A stretch of DNA of 64,000 bases. It comes from Actinomadura nitritigenes (GTDB lineage: Bacteria; Actinomycetota; Actinomycetes; Streptosporangiales; Streptosporangiaceae). The notes below the pieces were generated by a model that saw only the letters and a list, made by a program, of their open reading frames with translations, was not told the origin of the DNA and did no database searches. This document shows, piece by piece, positions 16,266-25,920 of the stretch. The translations under genes and the position numbers were made by a program. Each line of letters starts with the position of its first letter. Position 1 is the stretch's first letter. The stretch lies in NCBI RefSeq assembly GCF_017573545.1, contig NZ_JAGEOK010000023.1:107520-171519 (forward strand). Direction: 5' to 3'.

Positions 16266-17445
16266 CCGGCTCTTCCCCGGACGGCACGTCCGGGGGCGCT
16301 CCGGTGCTGAGGGCCGTGGCCGGGAGGACGGCGGCGACCACGAACCCGCCGTCCTCTCCGGGGCCCGCGTCCAGCGTCCCGCCGACGCTGCGCGCGCGCT
16401 CGATCATGCCGAGGATCCCGAACCCCTCGGGCGCGGCGCCGGAGGGGCCCCGGCCGTCGTCGGCGACGCGCACGACGAGCCCCCGCTCCTCGCGCGCCAG
16501 GGTCACCGCGACGCGGCGCGCGCCGGCATGCTTGACAACGTTGGTCAGGGCCTCCTGCACGATCCGGTACGCGGCGACGCCGATCTCCGGCGGCGCGCCG
16601 GCGGCGCCGTCCGCGCTCAGCGCCACCTCCAGCCCGGCGGCCCGGGCCGCGTCCACGAGGCCGGGGATCGCGTCCGGGCCGGGCAGCTCGGCGGGCCCGC
16701 CGACGTCGGTGCCGCGCAGCACCTGGAGGGTGCCGCGCAGCTCGGTGCGGGCCTCGCGGCAGGTCGCGGCGATCGATCCGAGCGCCTCGGCCAGCTCCGC
16801 GCGGTCGAGCGGCCGGTCGCCGGCGACGAGGTGGGCGGCGGCGCCCGCCTGCACGCCGATGACGGTGATGCTGTGCGCGAGCAGGTCGTGCAGGTCGCGG
16901 GCGATCCGGAGGCGCTCCTCGGCGACCCGGCGGCGCGCCTCCTCCTCGCGGGTGCGCTCGGCCCGCTCGGCCCGCTCGGTGATCGTGGCGAGCCGGGCGC
17001 GGTGCGACCGCCAGACCTGCACCGCGATCACCACCGACACCACGGCCTCGATCACCGCGATCTGCTCGCGGACGGAGCCGCCGCCCGCCCGCAGCGCCAT
17101 CGTGATCACGCAGACGAACAGCAGCAGGCCGACCACGGTCAGGACGGCGCGGACCCGGCGCCCGAACACCGCGTAGGAGAACAGCGCGATCACCTCGGCC
17201 GGGATCAGCGCGTGGTGCTGGTACTGCAGCAGGTGGTAGGGCAGCGTCAGGAGGACCAGCGCGACCAGCGCGAGTGCCGGGCGCCGCCGGATCACCGCGA
17301 GCGGCAGGTGGGCGCCGACCAGCAGGAGGAGGCCCCCGGCGTCCAGCGGCCGCGTCCCCGGCCAGGCGAGCGCGGCGGCGACGGCCGCCGCGGCCAGCAG
17401 CGTCGTCAGCAGGGCGTCTCGGATCGCCGCGTCGGGCCGGGGCAT
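16252..17445 (-). CDS. Sensor histidine kinase, HisKA_3/NarL type (orphan)
   Basis: A 397-residue membrane histidine kinase. Five or six hydrophobic segments occupy residues ~10-145, a coiled coil with many Arg/Glu residues follows, then the HisKA_3 dimerisation helix with phospho-acceptor H186 (RIARDLHDLLAHS), and an HATPase domain with VRVADDGRGP and GFGILGMIERA. Kinases of this class normally sit beside a LuxR-type response regulator; none is encoded on either side here. The start at the ATG of MPRPDAAIRD is preferred to the upstream in-frame GTGs. Signal unknown. Confidence 0.9.
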   Translation of the reverse strand: MPRPDAAIRDALLTTLLAAAAVAAALAWPGTRPLDAGGLLLLVGAHLPLAVIRRRPALALVALVLLTLPYHLLQYQHHALIPAEVIALFSYAVFGRRVRAVLTVVGLLLFVCVITMALRAGGGSVREQIAVIEAVVSVVIAVQVWRSHRARLATITERAERAERTREEEARRRVAEERLRIARDLHDLLAHSITVIGVQAGAAAHLVAGDRPLDRAELAEALGSIAATCREARTELRGTLQVLRGTDVGGPAELPGPDAIPGLVDAARAAGLEVALSADGAAGAPPEIGVAAYRIVQEALTNVVKHAGARRVAVTLAREERGLVVRVADDGRGPSGAAPEGFGILGMIERARSVGGTLDAGPGEDGGFVVAAVLPATALSTGAPPDVPSGEEPVTPR

Positions 17446-17513
17446 CGTCACCACGTGCCCATCTTCCCCGACTCCGCGGCGGGAGCGCACCCGCCCGCGC
17501 CGTCGCGCGGCGG

Positions 17514-18080
17514 TCAGTCCCGGACGCGTTCGTAGCGGAGCATGACGACGCCGTGGGGGAAGGTCCGGGTCTCGGCGAGGGCCAGCCGCGTCCTGCGGTC
17601 GAAGTCGGAGAACAGCGGCCTGCCCCGTCCCAGCAGGATCGGATCGACGAACAGGCGGTACTCGTCGATCAGGTCGAGGGCGCGGAAGGAGGCGGCCAGG
17701 TCCGGGCCGCCGAGCACCATGTCACCGCCCGGCCGCGCCTTGAGCTCGCGGATCTCCTCGGCGACGACCTCGCGCCTGATCTCGGTGTTCCACCCGGCGC
17801 TCCGCAGCGTCCGGGAGAAGACGATCTTCGGCTTCTCCCGCCAGATCCCGGCGAACTCCCGCATGGGCGCGGGGAGGTCCGGGTCGGCGTCGGCGGTGGG
17901 CCAGACCGAGGCCATCAGCTCGTAGGTGACGCGCCCCGAGATGAAGGCGCTCATGCCGCGGAACCAGTCGTTGAAGTACCGGTGCAGCTCGTCGTCGACG
18001 AGATGCCAGTCGATCTCGCGGTCGGGCCCCTCGACGAACCCGTCCAGGGACGTCGTCATGGACACAATGATCTTTCTCAT
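17514..18080 (-). CDS. Dihydrofolate reductase/RibD C-terminal family protein
   Basis: A 188-residue single-domain reductase-fold protein. It starts MRKIIVSMTTSLDGFVEGPD, a common opening of the YyaP/YwjB-like branch of the RibD_C family, and has the nucleotide-binding-type motif MVLGGPDLAASF and the C-terminal DEYRLFVDPILLGRGRPLF. These proteins probably reduce a pterin- or flavin-like substrate with NADPH, but few have known reactions. GGGGGAGG two bases before the ATG supports the start. It is a separate transcription unit between the kinase and gdhA. Confidence 0.88.
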   Translation of the reverse strand: MRKIIVSMTTSLDGFVEGPDREIDWHLVDDELHRYFNDWFRGMSAFISGRVTYELMASVWPTADADPDLPAPMREFAGIWREKPKIVFSRTLRSAGWNTEIRREVVAEEIRELKARPGGDMVLGGPDLAASFRALDLIDEYRLFVDPILLGRGRPLFSDFDRRTRLALAETRTFPHGVVMLRYERVRD

Positions 18081-18183
18081 CGCCTCCCCCTCTTCAGCAG
18101 GGAGGCTAACGGCCGCCACCGACAGGGCGGCGGTCCCGCCGGTCCCGGGCGCGCCGCCGCGCGGGCGGCGCGCCCGGGACCGG

Positions 18184-19560
18184 TCAGATGAGGCCCTGGG
18201 CGAGCATCGCCTCGGTGACGCGCTCGAAGCCCGCGATGTTGGCGCCCACCACGTAGTTCCCGGGCGCGCCGTAGCGCTCGGAGGTCTCGTCGCAGGTGTT
18301 GTGGATCCGCGTCATGATCTCCGCCAGCTCCGCCTCGGCCTCCGGGAACGTCCACATCTCGCGTCCCGCGTTCTGCCGCATCTCCAGGGCGCTGACCGCG
18401 ACGCCGCCGGCGTTGGCGGCCTTGCCCGGGCCGAACGCGACGCCCGCCTCCTGCAGCACGTGGACCGCGTCGGGCGTGGTGGGCATGTTGGCGCCCTCGG
18501 AGACGGCCTTCACGCCGTTGCGGACCAGCACCCGGGCGGCCTGGACGTCCAGCTCGTTCTGCGTCGCCGACGGCAGCGCGATGTCGGCCGGGACGTCCCA
18601 GACGCTGCCGCCTCGGACGAACCGGGCGGACGCGCCGCGCCGCTCGGCGTAGTCGGCGACCCGGCCCCGCTCGACCTCCTTGACCTGCTTGAGCAGTTCG
18701 AGGTCGATGCCCTTCTCGTCCACCACGTAGCCGCCCGAGTCGGACACGGTGATCACGTTGGCGCCGAGCTCCTGCGCCTTCTCGATGCTGTAGATCGCGA
18801 CGTTGCCGGAACCGGACACGGTGACGGTCTGGCCGTCCAGCTCCTCGCCGCGCTTGCGGAGCATCTCGGCGGTGAACAGCACGTTGCCGTAGCCGGTGGC
18901 CTCCGTCCGGCACGCCGACCCGCCCCAGGGCTGGCCCTTCCCGGTGAGGACGCCCGCCTCCCAGCGGTTGCTGATCCGCCGGTACTGGCCGAACAGGAAG
19001 CCGATCTCCCGGCCGCCGACGCCGATGTCCCCGGCCGGGACGTCGGTGTCGTCGCCGATGTGGCGGTGCAGCTCGGTCATGAACGACTGGCAGAACCGCA
19101 TCACCTCGGCGTCCGAGCGGCCGCGCGGGTCGAAGTCGCTGCCGCCCTTGCCGCCGCCGATGCCGAGCCCGGTCAGCGCGTTCTTGAAGATCTGCTCGAA
19201 ACCGAGGAACTTCACGATGCCGAGGTTCACCGACGGGTGGAAGCGCAGGCCGCCCTTGTACGGGCCGAGCGCGCTGTTGAACTCCACCCGGAAGCCGCGG
19301 TTGACGTGCACCGCGCCGGAGTCGTCGGTCCACGGCACCCGGAAGACGATCTGCCGCTCGGGCTCGATGAGCCGCTCCAGCAGCCCCTGGCCGGCGAGCT
19401 CGGGACGGGCGGCGACGGCCGGGCCGAGCGACTCCAGCACCTCGTGGACGGCCTGATGGAACTCCGGCTCCCCCGGGTCGCGGACGAGGACGCGCTCGTA
19501 GGCCTTGTCCAGCACGGTGTGCGTGCCGGTCGCGTTCTGCGGCCGGGGGGAAGCGGGCAT
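18184..19560 (-). CDS. gdhA: NADP-specific glutamate dehydrogenase
   Basis: A 458-residue enzyme, the standard length of the hexameric NADP type that makes glutamate from 2-oxoglutarate and ammonium in the cytoplasm. Visible motifs are GPYKGGLRFHPSVNLGIVKF, the active-site GIGGGKGGSDFDPRG, the Rossmann motif VSGSGNVAIYSIEKA, and the C-terminal ANAGGVAVSALEMRQN. GGAAGGA precedes the ATG. GarA, which in mycobacteria restrains glutamate synthesis and 2-oxoglutarate oxidation, is encoded in the same window. Confidence 0.96.
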   Translation of the reverse strand: MPASPRPQNATGTHTVLDKAYERVLVRDPGEPEFHQAVHEVLESLGPAVAARPELAGQGLLERLIEPERQIVFRVPWTDDSGAVHVNRGFRVEFNSALGPYKGGLRFHPSVNLGIVKFLGFEQIFKNALTGLGIGGGKGGSDFDPRGRSDAEVMRFCQSFMTELHRHIGDDTDVPAGDIGVGGREIGFLFGQYRRISNRWEAGVLTGKGQPWGGSACRTEATGYGNVLFTAEMLRKRGEELDGQTVTVSGSGNVAIYSIEKAQELGANVITVSDSGGYVVDEKGIDLELLKQVKEVERGRVADYAERRGASARFVRGGSVWDVPADIALPSATQNELDVQAARVLVRNGVKAVSEGANMPTTPDAVHVLQEAGVAFGPGKAANAGGVAVSALEMRQNAGREMWTFPEAEAELAEIMTRIHNTCDETSERYGAPGNYVVGANIAGFERVTEAMLAQGLI

Positions 19561-19637
19561 GCCGGGTCCTTCCTCAGACGGTGATCATGCCCCTCTACTT
19601 TAGGCGGTGGTCTGGACCACCGCGGGGCACGGGCCGG

Positions 19638-20060
19638 TCAAGGACCCGTATCCCCCGCGAGAACGGGCTTGACGTCCAGCACCGGGGTGCCGTCGAGCGC
19701 CTCCAGGCCGCGGACGCGCACGCGCCGCCCGGTGACCTGGAGGATCTCCACCGGGTGCAGGCCGATCGGGTTCGGGCGGGCCGGGGAGCGGGTGGCGAAC
19801 ACACCGGTCTCCGGATTGGCCGGGTCGTCGCGCGGCCGGGTCCGCAGCACGTCCCGGGACGCCAGGTGCAGCCAGGTCAGCACGATGACCCGGTCGCCGG
19901 CGCGGAGGCCCTCCAGGGCCGCGTGGTACGCCGGCTCGAAGACCAGCCACGCGTCGGGGGCGCCCTCCGTCCCCTGCTTGGGCGCGGCGGCGCGGTCGCT
20001 GAGCGGGGACGAGACGTGGCCGACCGGTGTGAGGGTGAGGTCACCGCGGATGTTCTCCAT
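19638..20060 (-). CDS. trmO: tRNA (N6-threonylcarbamoyladenosine37-N6)-methyltransferase TrmO
   Basis: A 140-residue protein of the TsaA/YaeB (UPF0066) family. The signature is present as GVFATRSPARPNPIGLHPVE, preceded by the VIVLTWLHLASRDVL segment. TrmO adds a methyl group from S-adenosylmethionine to t6A37 of some tRNAs. The protein is short compared with E. coli TrmO (about 235 residues) because it has only the catalytic barrel, as is common in actinobacteria. It lies 77 bases from gdhA on the same strand and diverges from the thiC riboswitch unit. Confidence 0.85.
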   Translation of the reverse strand: MENIRGDLTLTPVGHVSSPLSDRAAAPKQGTEGAPDAWLVFEPAYHAALEGLRAGDRVIVLTWLHLASRDVLRTRPRDDPANPETGVFATRSPARPNPIGLHPVEILQVTGRRVRVRGLEALDGTPVLDVKPVLAGDTGP

Positions 20061-20157
20061 GTCCCGATCCTCCCAGCCCCGTCGCGCGGGCGCGTTTTAC
20101 CCCAGGGGCGGCGGTTGCGGCAACGGGGGTGCGCCGGGTTACCGTCGAGCACGACAG

Positions 20158-20246
20158 ATCGCGGGGGCCCGGCGAACCGGGCTGAGATCGCGGCTGAGAC
20201 GGCCGCCGACCGCATGAACCTGACCGGGTAATGCCGGCGTAGGGAG
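20158..20246 (+). ncRNA. TPP riboswitch (THI element) upstream of thiC
   Basis: The two conserved cores are present: GGGCTGAGA in the 5' half and GAACCTGACCGGGTAATGCC followed by GGCGTAGGGA in the 3' half, with a P3 arm between. The AGGGAGAGA that acts as the thiC ribosome-binding site belongs to the closing part of the aptamer, so thiamine pyrophosphate probably blocks translation start directly. Confidence 0.93.
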
Positions 20247-20259
20247 AGATCGAGTCGTC

Positions 20260-21984
<1,725 letters not shown>

Positions 21985-22173
21985 CCGGCGACCGGGCCGA
22001 GCGCCGGTCGGCCGCGCCCTCGGTCGGGGCGCTCCCCCTTCCTCTCACCGGAGCCCGTCGCGGACCTCGTGCCGCGGCGGGCTCCGGCCGCTCGGATCCC
22101 CGGCGCGCGCCCCCGGCCGGGACACCCCGGCAGGACATCGGCCGCCTGACCGGGGTGGCGCGGCACGCTGCGA

Positions 22174-22194
22174 CTAGACTTCAGGGAACGTTCC
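22174..22194 (+). promoter_or_regulatory. -10 box and palindromic operator upstream of the TetR gene
   Basis: TAGACT (22174-22179) is a good actinobacterial -10 box, and the perfect palindrome GGAACGTTCC (22185-22194) lies where transcription would begin. I see no clear -35 box. The layout suits TetR autorepression. Confidence 0.55.
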
Positions 22195-22259
22195 AACACC
22201 GCGGACCATCCCCTGCACGCCGCGGTCGCGCACGCGTCAGGAAGGACCGGGGACCCAAG

Positions 22260-22937
22260 GTGACCAGCGACGACATGCCGCGCACCCGTGCGCCGCGCGC
22301 GGACGTCCGCCGCAACCGCGCGCGGCTGCTCGCCGCCGCGCGCGAGATGTTCCTGCGCGACGGCGCGGGCGCCTCGCTGGAGGGCGTCGCCCGCCTGGCG
22401 GGCGTCGGCGTCGGGACGCTCTACCGCCACTTCCCCACCCGGCAGGACCTCCTGGAGGCACTGCTCGCCGACGCCTACGACGCGCTCGCGCAGCGGGGCC
22501 GCGAGCTGCTGGAGTCGCCGGAGCCCCGGCGGGCGCTGCTCACGTGGCTGGACGACTTCGTCGCCGCCGTGTCGGAGTTCCGGGGGACGGCGCCGTCCGT
22601 CCTGGTCTCCTTGCGCGGTGAGCGCTGCGAGGCGTTCCGGTCGTGCCGCGCCATGCGGGAGGCGGGCGAGGCGCTGTTCGCCCGCGCGCAGGAGTCCGGC
22701 GAGGCGCCCGCAGGGGTCGCGTTCCTGGACGTGCTGAAACTCGCGGGCGGGATCGCGACGGCCGCCGAGCGGGAACCCGGCGCCGCCGGGCGGCTGCTCT
22801 CCCTCGCCGCGTCCGGCATCGCCCCCGGCGCCGCGTCCGGCGGATCCGGCACCGCGCCCGGTGAGTCGGGTGCCGCGCCCGGGGAACACGGAACCTCGCC
22901 CGGCGGGTCGGGCGGCGCGCCGAACCCGTTCGGCTGA
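22260..22937 (+). CDS. TetR-family transcriptional regulator
   Basis: A 225-residue TetR regulator with a GTG start. The N-terminal HTH is clear (RNRARLLAAAREMFLRDGAG, VARLAGVGVGTLYRHFPTRQ). The ligand domain runs to about residue 185. The last ~40 residues are an unusual low-complexity tail of repeated short units around A-P-G-x-S-G (for example GTAPGESGAAPGEHGTSPGG). A palindrome over its own probable start of transcription suggests autorepression. No divergent target lies beside it; the downstream phosphoesterase is convergent. Confidence 0.9.
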   Translation: MTSDDMPRTRAPRADVRRNRARLLAAAREMFLRDGAGASLEGVARLAGVGVGTLYRHFPTRQDLLEALLADAYDALAQRGRELLESPEPRRALLTWLDDFVAAVSEFRGTAPSVLVSLRGERCEAFRSCRAMREAGEALFARAQESGEAPAGVAFLDVLKLAGGIATAAEREPGAAGRLLSLAASGIAPGAASGGSGTAPGESGAAPGEHGTSPGGSGGAPNPFG

Positions 22938-22941
22938 GGCG

Positions 22942-23778
22942 TCAGGTCCGGGCGGGGACGGGGAGCACGCGGCGCGGGCCCTTCGGCTCGCCGCCGTGCC
23001 GGCGCCATTCGCGCGGGTAGCCGACCGACACCTCGATGTGCGGCACGCCGTCCGTCCAGATCGTCCGGGGGATGTGCAGGTGGCCGTACACGACGGCGAC
23101 GGCGCCGAACCGGGAGTGCCAGGACCCGGTGCGCTCGGTGCCGCACCACTGCGCGAACTCCGGATACCAGAGCACGCGGGTGGGTTCCCGGACGAGCGGC
23201 CAGTGGTTGACCAGGACGGTCCGGGTGCCCGGGGCGAGGGCCGCCAGCCGCTCCTCGGTGTAGCCGATCCGGGCGTCGCACCAGGCGTCCCGGCTGGGGT
23301 GCGGGTCTGGGTGCAGGTAGACCTCGTCGGTGCAGACGACGCCGGATTCGTGCGCGATCTTCAGCGCCTCCTCCTTAGTGGACGCGCCGTCCGGCCGGAA
23401 CGTGTAGTCGTAGAGGAGGAAGAGCGGGGCGACCGTGACCGGGCCGTCCGCGCCGTCCCAGACCGGGTACGGGTCCTCGGGCGTGAGCACGCCGAGCCCG
23501 CGGCACATGTCGACGAGCCGCCGGTAGCGGGCCTCGCCGCGCAGGGCCACGGGGTCGTTCTTGACCGTCCAGAGCTCGTGGTTGCCGGGGACCCACAGGA
23601 CGCGGTCCCACCGTCCGGCCAGTACGCCGAGCGCCCACTCGACGTCGGCGAACCGCTCCGCGACGTCGCCCGCCACGATCAGCCAGTCGCCCGGCGTCTC
23701 GGGCTCCAGCGCCTCGACGAAGGCGCGGTTCTCGGGGAACCCGACGTGCAGGTCGCTGATCGCGTACACACCGCTCAT
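22942..23778 (-). CDS. Calcineurin-like metallophosphoesterase
   Basis: A 278-residue enzyme with the full dimetal signature of the family: DLHVG (residues 9-13), AGDVAE, PGNHELW, a distal histidine in VNHWPL and YGHLHIPR. Such actinomycete proteins often lie beside a phosphopantetheinyl transferase gene, but none is present here. The substrate is unknown. It converges on the TetR gene, with only four bases between stop codons. Confidence 0.9.
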   Translation of the reverse strand: MSGVYAISDLHVGFPENRAFVEALEPETPGDWLIVAGDVAERFADVEWALGVLAGRWDRVLWVPGNHELWTVKNDPVALRGEARYRRLVDMCRGLGVLTPEDPYPVWDGADGPVTVAPLFLLYDYTFRPDGASTKEEALKIAHESGVVCTDEVYLHPDPHPSRDAWCDARIGYTEERLAALAPGTRTVLVNHWPLVREPTRVLWYPEFAQWCGTERTGSWHSRFGAVAVVYGHLHIPRTIWTDGVPHIEVSVGYPREWRRHGGEPKGPRRVLPVPART

Positions 23779-23804
23779 GCCGTGATCGTAAGCGCAGAGC
23801 GGGC

Positions 23805-23837
23805 GCGGCCCGTGCTCGGCAGGCGAGCACGGGCCGC
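23805..23837 (-). terminator. Hairpin terminator downstream of the NmrA-like gene
   Basis: A 14-base-pair perfect stem (GCGGCCCGTGCTCG with its complement) with a five-base loop lies 75 bases after the NmrA-like stop codon. No long T-run follows, as usual in high-GC actinomycetes. Confidence 0.6.
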
Positions 23838-23911
23838 GGTCCGGGCGGGGGCGCGATGATCGGCCGTTCTTGCCGCAGGTCAGCCGCTCGGCGCGCGGAG
23901 GCGGGGCGGGT

Positions 23912-24772
23912 TCAGGCGTTCCAGATGCCGGTGGCGGCGGTCTCGCGGGCGTAGGCGGCGAAGTCGCGGGCCTCGCGGCCGAGGGCGCGGCGGACGCCGT
24001 CGGCGGGCTCGGCGTTGCGGCCGTCCAGCACGGTGGTGAACAGGTACGTCAGCAGGCCGATGACCTCGCCGGGGAGGCCGTGCTCCTTGAGCGCCGCCGC
24101 GTAGTCGTCCGCGCCGACCCGGACGTAGGCGATCTCGCGTCCGGCGGCGCGGCCGATCTCGGCGACCGCCTCGGCGAAGGTGAGCGCGCGCGGCCCGGTG
24201 ACCTCGTAGGTCTCGCCGGCGTGCCCGGCGCGGGTGAGGGCGGCGACGGCCACGTCGGCGATGTCGTCGGCGTCGGCGAACGGCTCGGGCACGTCGCCGG
24301 CCGGCAGGACGACCTCGCCGGCCCGGACCGGGTCGAGCAGGTAGTCCTCGCTGAAGTTCTGCGCGAACCACGCGGCCCGCACGATCGTCCACTCCAGGCC
24401 GCAGTCCCGGACGACGCGCTCGCACGCCCGCGCCTCCTCCTCGCCGCGCCCGGACAGCAGCACGACCCGGCGCACCCCGGCGGACGCCGCCGCGGCGGTG
24501 AAGGCGCCGATCGCCTCCGGCGCGCCGGGGGCGGCGAGGTCCGGGTAGTAGGACAGGTAGACGGCCTCGACATCTTGCAGGACCGGCGCCCAGGTCCCCG
24601 GATCCGTCCAGTCGAAGCCGGGGACCGCCGACCGCGAGCCCATCCGGACCGGGACGTCCAGGGACTCCAGCCGCTCGACCACCCGCCGGCCGGTCTTGCC
24701 GGTCCCGCCGAGCACGAGCACGAGCCCGGTCTCCATGGTGTGCCCGTTCGTGTTCTCGCTGGTGTTCGTCAT
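23912..24772 (-). CDS. NmrA-like NAD(P)-binding oxidoreductase
   Basis: A 286-residue atypical short-chain dehydrogenase. The nucleotide-binding motif is VLGGTGKTGRRVVERL (residues ~20-35), and VLLSGRGEEEA and WTIVRAAWFAQNFSE mark the NmrA/QOR2-like branch. The reaction is not known; relatives act as NADPH-dependent quinone or ketone reductases or as redox sensors. It is transcribed divergently from an AraC-type regulator over a 91-base gap, which suggests that the regulator controls it. The start has no clear ribosome-binding site; an ATG 12 codons in is possible. Confidence 0.87.
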   Translation of the reverse strand: MTNTSENTNGHTMETGLVLVLGGTGKTGRRVVERLESLDVPVRMGSRSAVPGFDWTDPGTWAPVLQDVEAVYLSYYPDLAAPGAPEAIGAFTAAAASAGVRRVVLLSGRGEEEARACERVVRDCGLEWTIVRAAWFAQNFSEDYLLDPVRAGEVVLPAGDVPEPFADADDIADVAVAALTRAGHAGETYEVTGPRALTFAEAVAEIGRAAGREIAYVRVGADDYAAALKEHGLPGEVIGLLTYLFTTVLDGRNAEPADGVRRALGREARDFAAYARETAATGIWNA

Positions 24773-24863
24773 GTCGTGAAGTCAACCGCCGGGCGCGCCC
24801 GTCCGACATCGTTGAGAAGCCGGACTCCATACGCGAGCGTCCACGGCCTTTACGCTGAGCGGC

Positions 24864-25805
24864 ATGGACGCCCTGACCGACCTTCTCGACGGCCCCCGCG
24901 CGCACGGAGCGTTCATGATCCGCTCGGCGCTGAACCCGCCGTGGTCGATGCGGATCCAGGACGAGGCGCCGCTGACGCTGGTGGCCGTGGTCCGCGACGA
25001 GGCCTGGGTGATCCCGGACGAGGGCGCGCCCGTGCACGTCCGCCCCGGTGACCTGGTGATCTGCCGCGGTCCCGACCCGTACGTCGTGGCGGACGACCCG
25101 TCCACCGAACCGCAGATCGTCATCCACCCGGGCCAGCGCTGCACCACCCCGGACGGGACGAGCCTGTCGGAGGCGATGGACCTCGGCGTGCGCGCCTGGG
25201 GCACGGACCCGGACGGCCGGGCGGTGATGCTCGTCGGCACCTACGAGACGCGCGGCGCGGTCACGCGGCGGCTGCTGGCCGCGCTGCCGCCGCTGGCGGT
25301 CGTGCGCGGCGACACCTGGCGGTCGCCGCTGGTGGGGCTGCTCGACGAGGAGATCGTCAAGGACGAGCCCGGCCAGGAGGTCGTGCTCGACCGGCTGCTG
25401 GACCTGCTGCTGATCCAGACGCTGCGCGCCTGGTTCTCCCGCCCGGAGGCCGAGCAGCCCGGCTGGTACCGGGCGCACGGCGACCCGGTCGTGGGGCCCG
25501 CGCTGCGGCTGCTGCACGACGACCTGGCGCACCCGTGGACGGTCGCGGACCTGGCCGCGAAGGTCGGCGCCTCGCGGGCCGCGCTCGCGCAGCGCTTCGG
25601 CAGGCTGGTCGGCGAGCCGCCGATGGCGTATCTCACCGGCGTCCGGCTGGCGCAGGCCGCCGACCTGCTGCGCGAGAGCGACGCCACCCTCGACGCCGTG
25701 GCGCGCCGGGTCGGCTACGGGACCGCGTTCGCGCTCAGCACCGCGTTCAAGCGGGAGCACGGGATGAGCCCGCAGGAGTACCGCTCCGGCGCGGCGACGG
25801 CCTGA
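24864..25805 (+). CDS. AraC-family regulator with N-terminal cupin (Cupin_6)
   Basis: A 313-residue regulator. Residues ~1-190 form a cupin sensor domain of the AraC cupin_6 type (PPWSMRIQDEAPLTLVAVV, HVRPGDLVICRGPDPYVVAD). The C-terminal ~100 residues carry two HTHs (VADLAAKVGASRAALAQRFG and LDAVARRVGYGTAFALSTAF) with the classic end FKREHGMSPQEYR. It is divergent from the NmrA-like oxidoreductase, the probable target. The effector is unknown. Confidence 0.92.
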   Translation: MDALTDLLDGPRAHGAFMIRSALNPPWSMRIQDEAPLTLVAVVRDEAWVIPDEGAPVHVRPGDLVICRGPDPYVVADDPSTEPQIVIHPGQRCTTPDGTSLSEAMDLGVRAWGTDPDGRAVMLVGTYETRGAVTRRLLAALPPLAVVRGDTWRSPLVGLLDEEIVKDEPGQEVVLDRLLDLLLIQTLRAWFSRPEAEQPGWYRAHGDPVVGPALRLLHDDLAHPWTVADLAAKVGASRAALAQRFGRLVGEPPMAYLTGVRLAQAADLLRESDATLDAVARRVGYGTAFALSTAFKREHGMSPQEYRSGAATA

Positions 25806-25860
25806 CGCCTCCGCGCTGCGCGCCGGCCGCCGCATCGGCGGCCCGCGGCCCGGACGTGCG

Positions 25861-25895
25861 GCGGCCCGCCCGGGGATCGATCCCGGGCGGGCCGC
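25861..25895. terminator. Bidirectional hairpin terminator
   Basis: A perfect 14-base-pair stem GCGGCCCGCCCGGG with a seven-base loop lies between the convergent AraC gene and the phosphoesterase operon and can serve both. Confidence 0.75.
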
Positions 25896-25920
25896 CTGTG
25901 GTGGACCGTGCCGGTCCGGA

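Noticed and set aside
22942..23778. Metallophosphoesterase as part of a phosphopantetheinyl transferase pair
   Set aside because: The usual partner gene is not present on either side.
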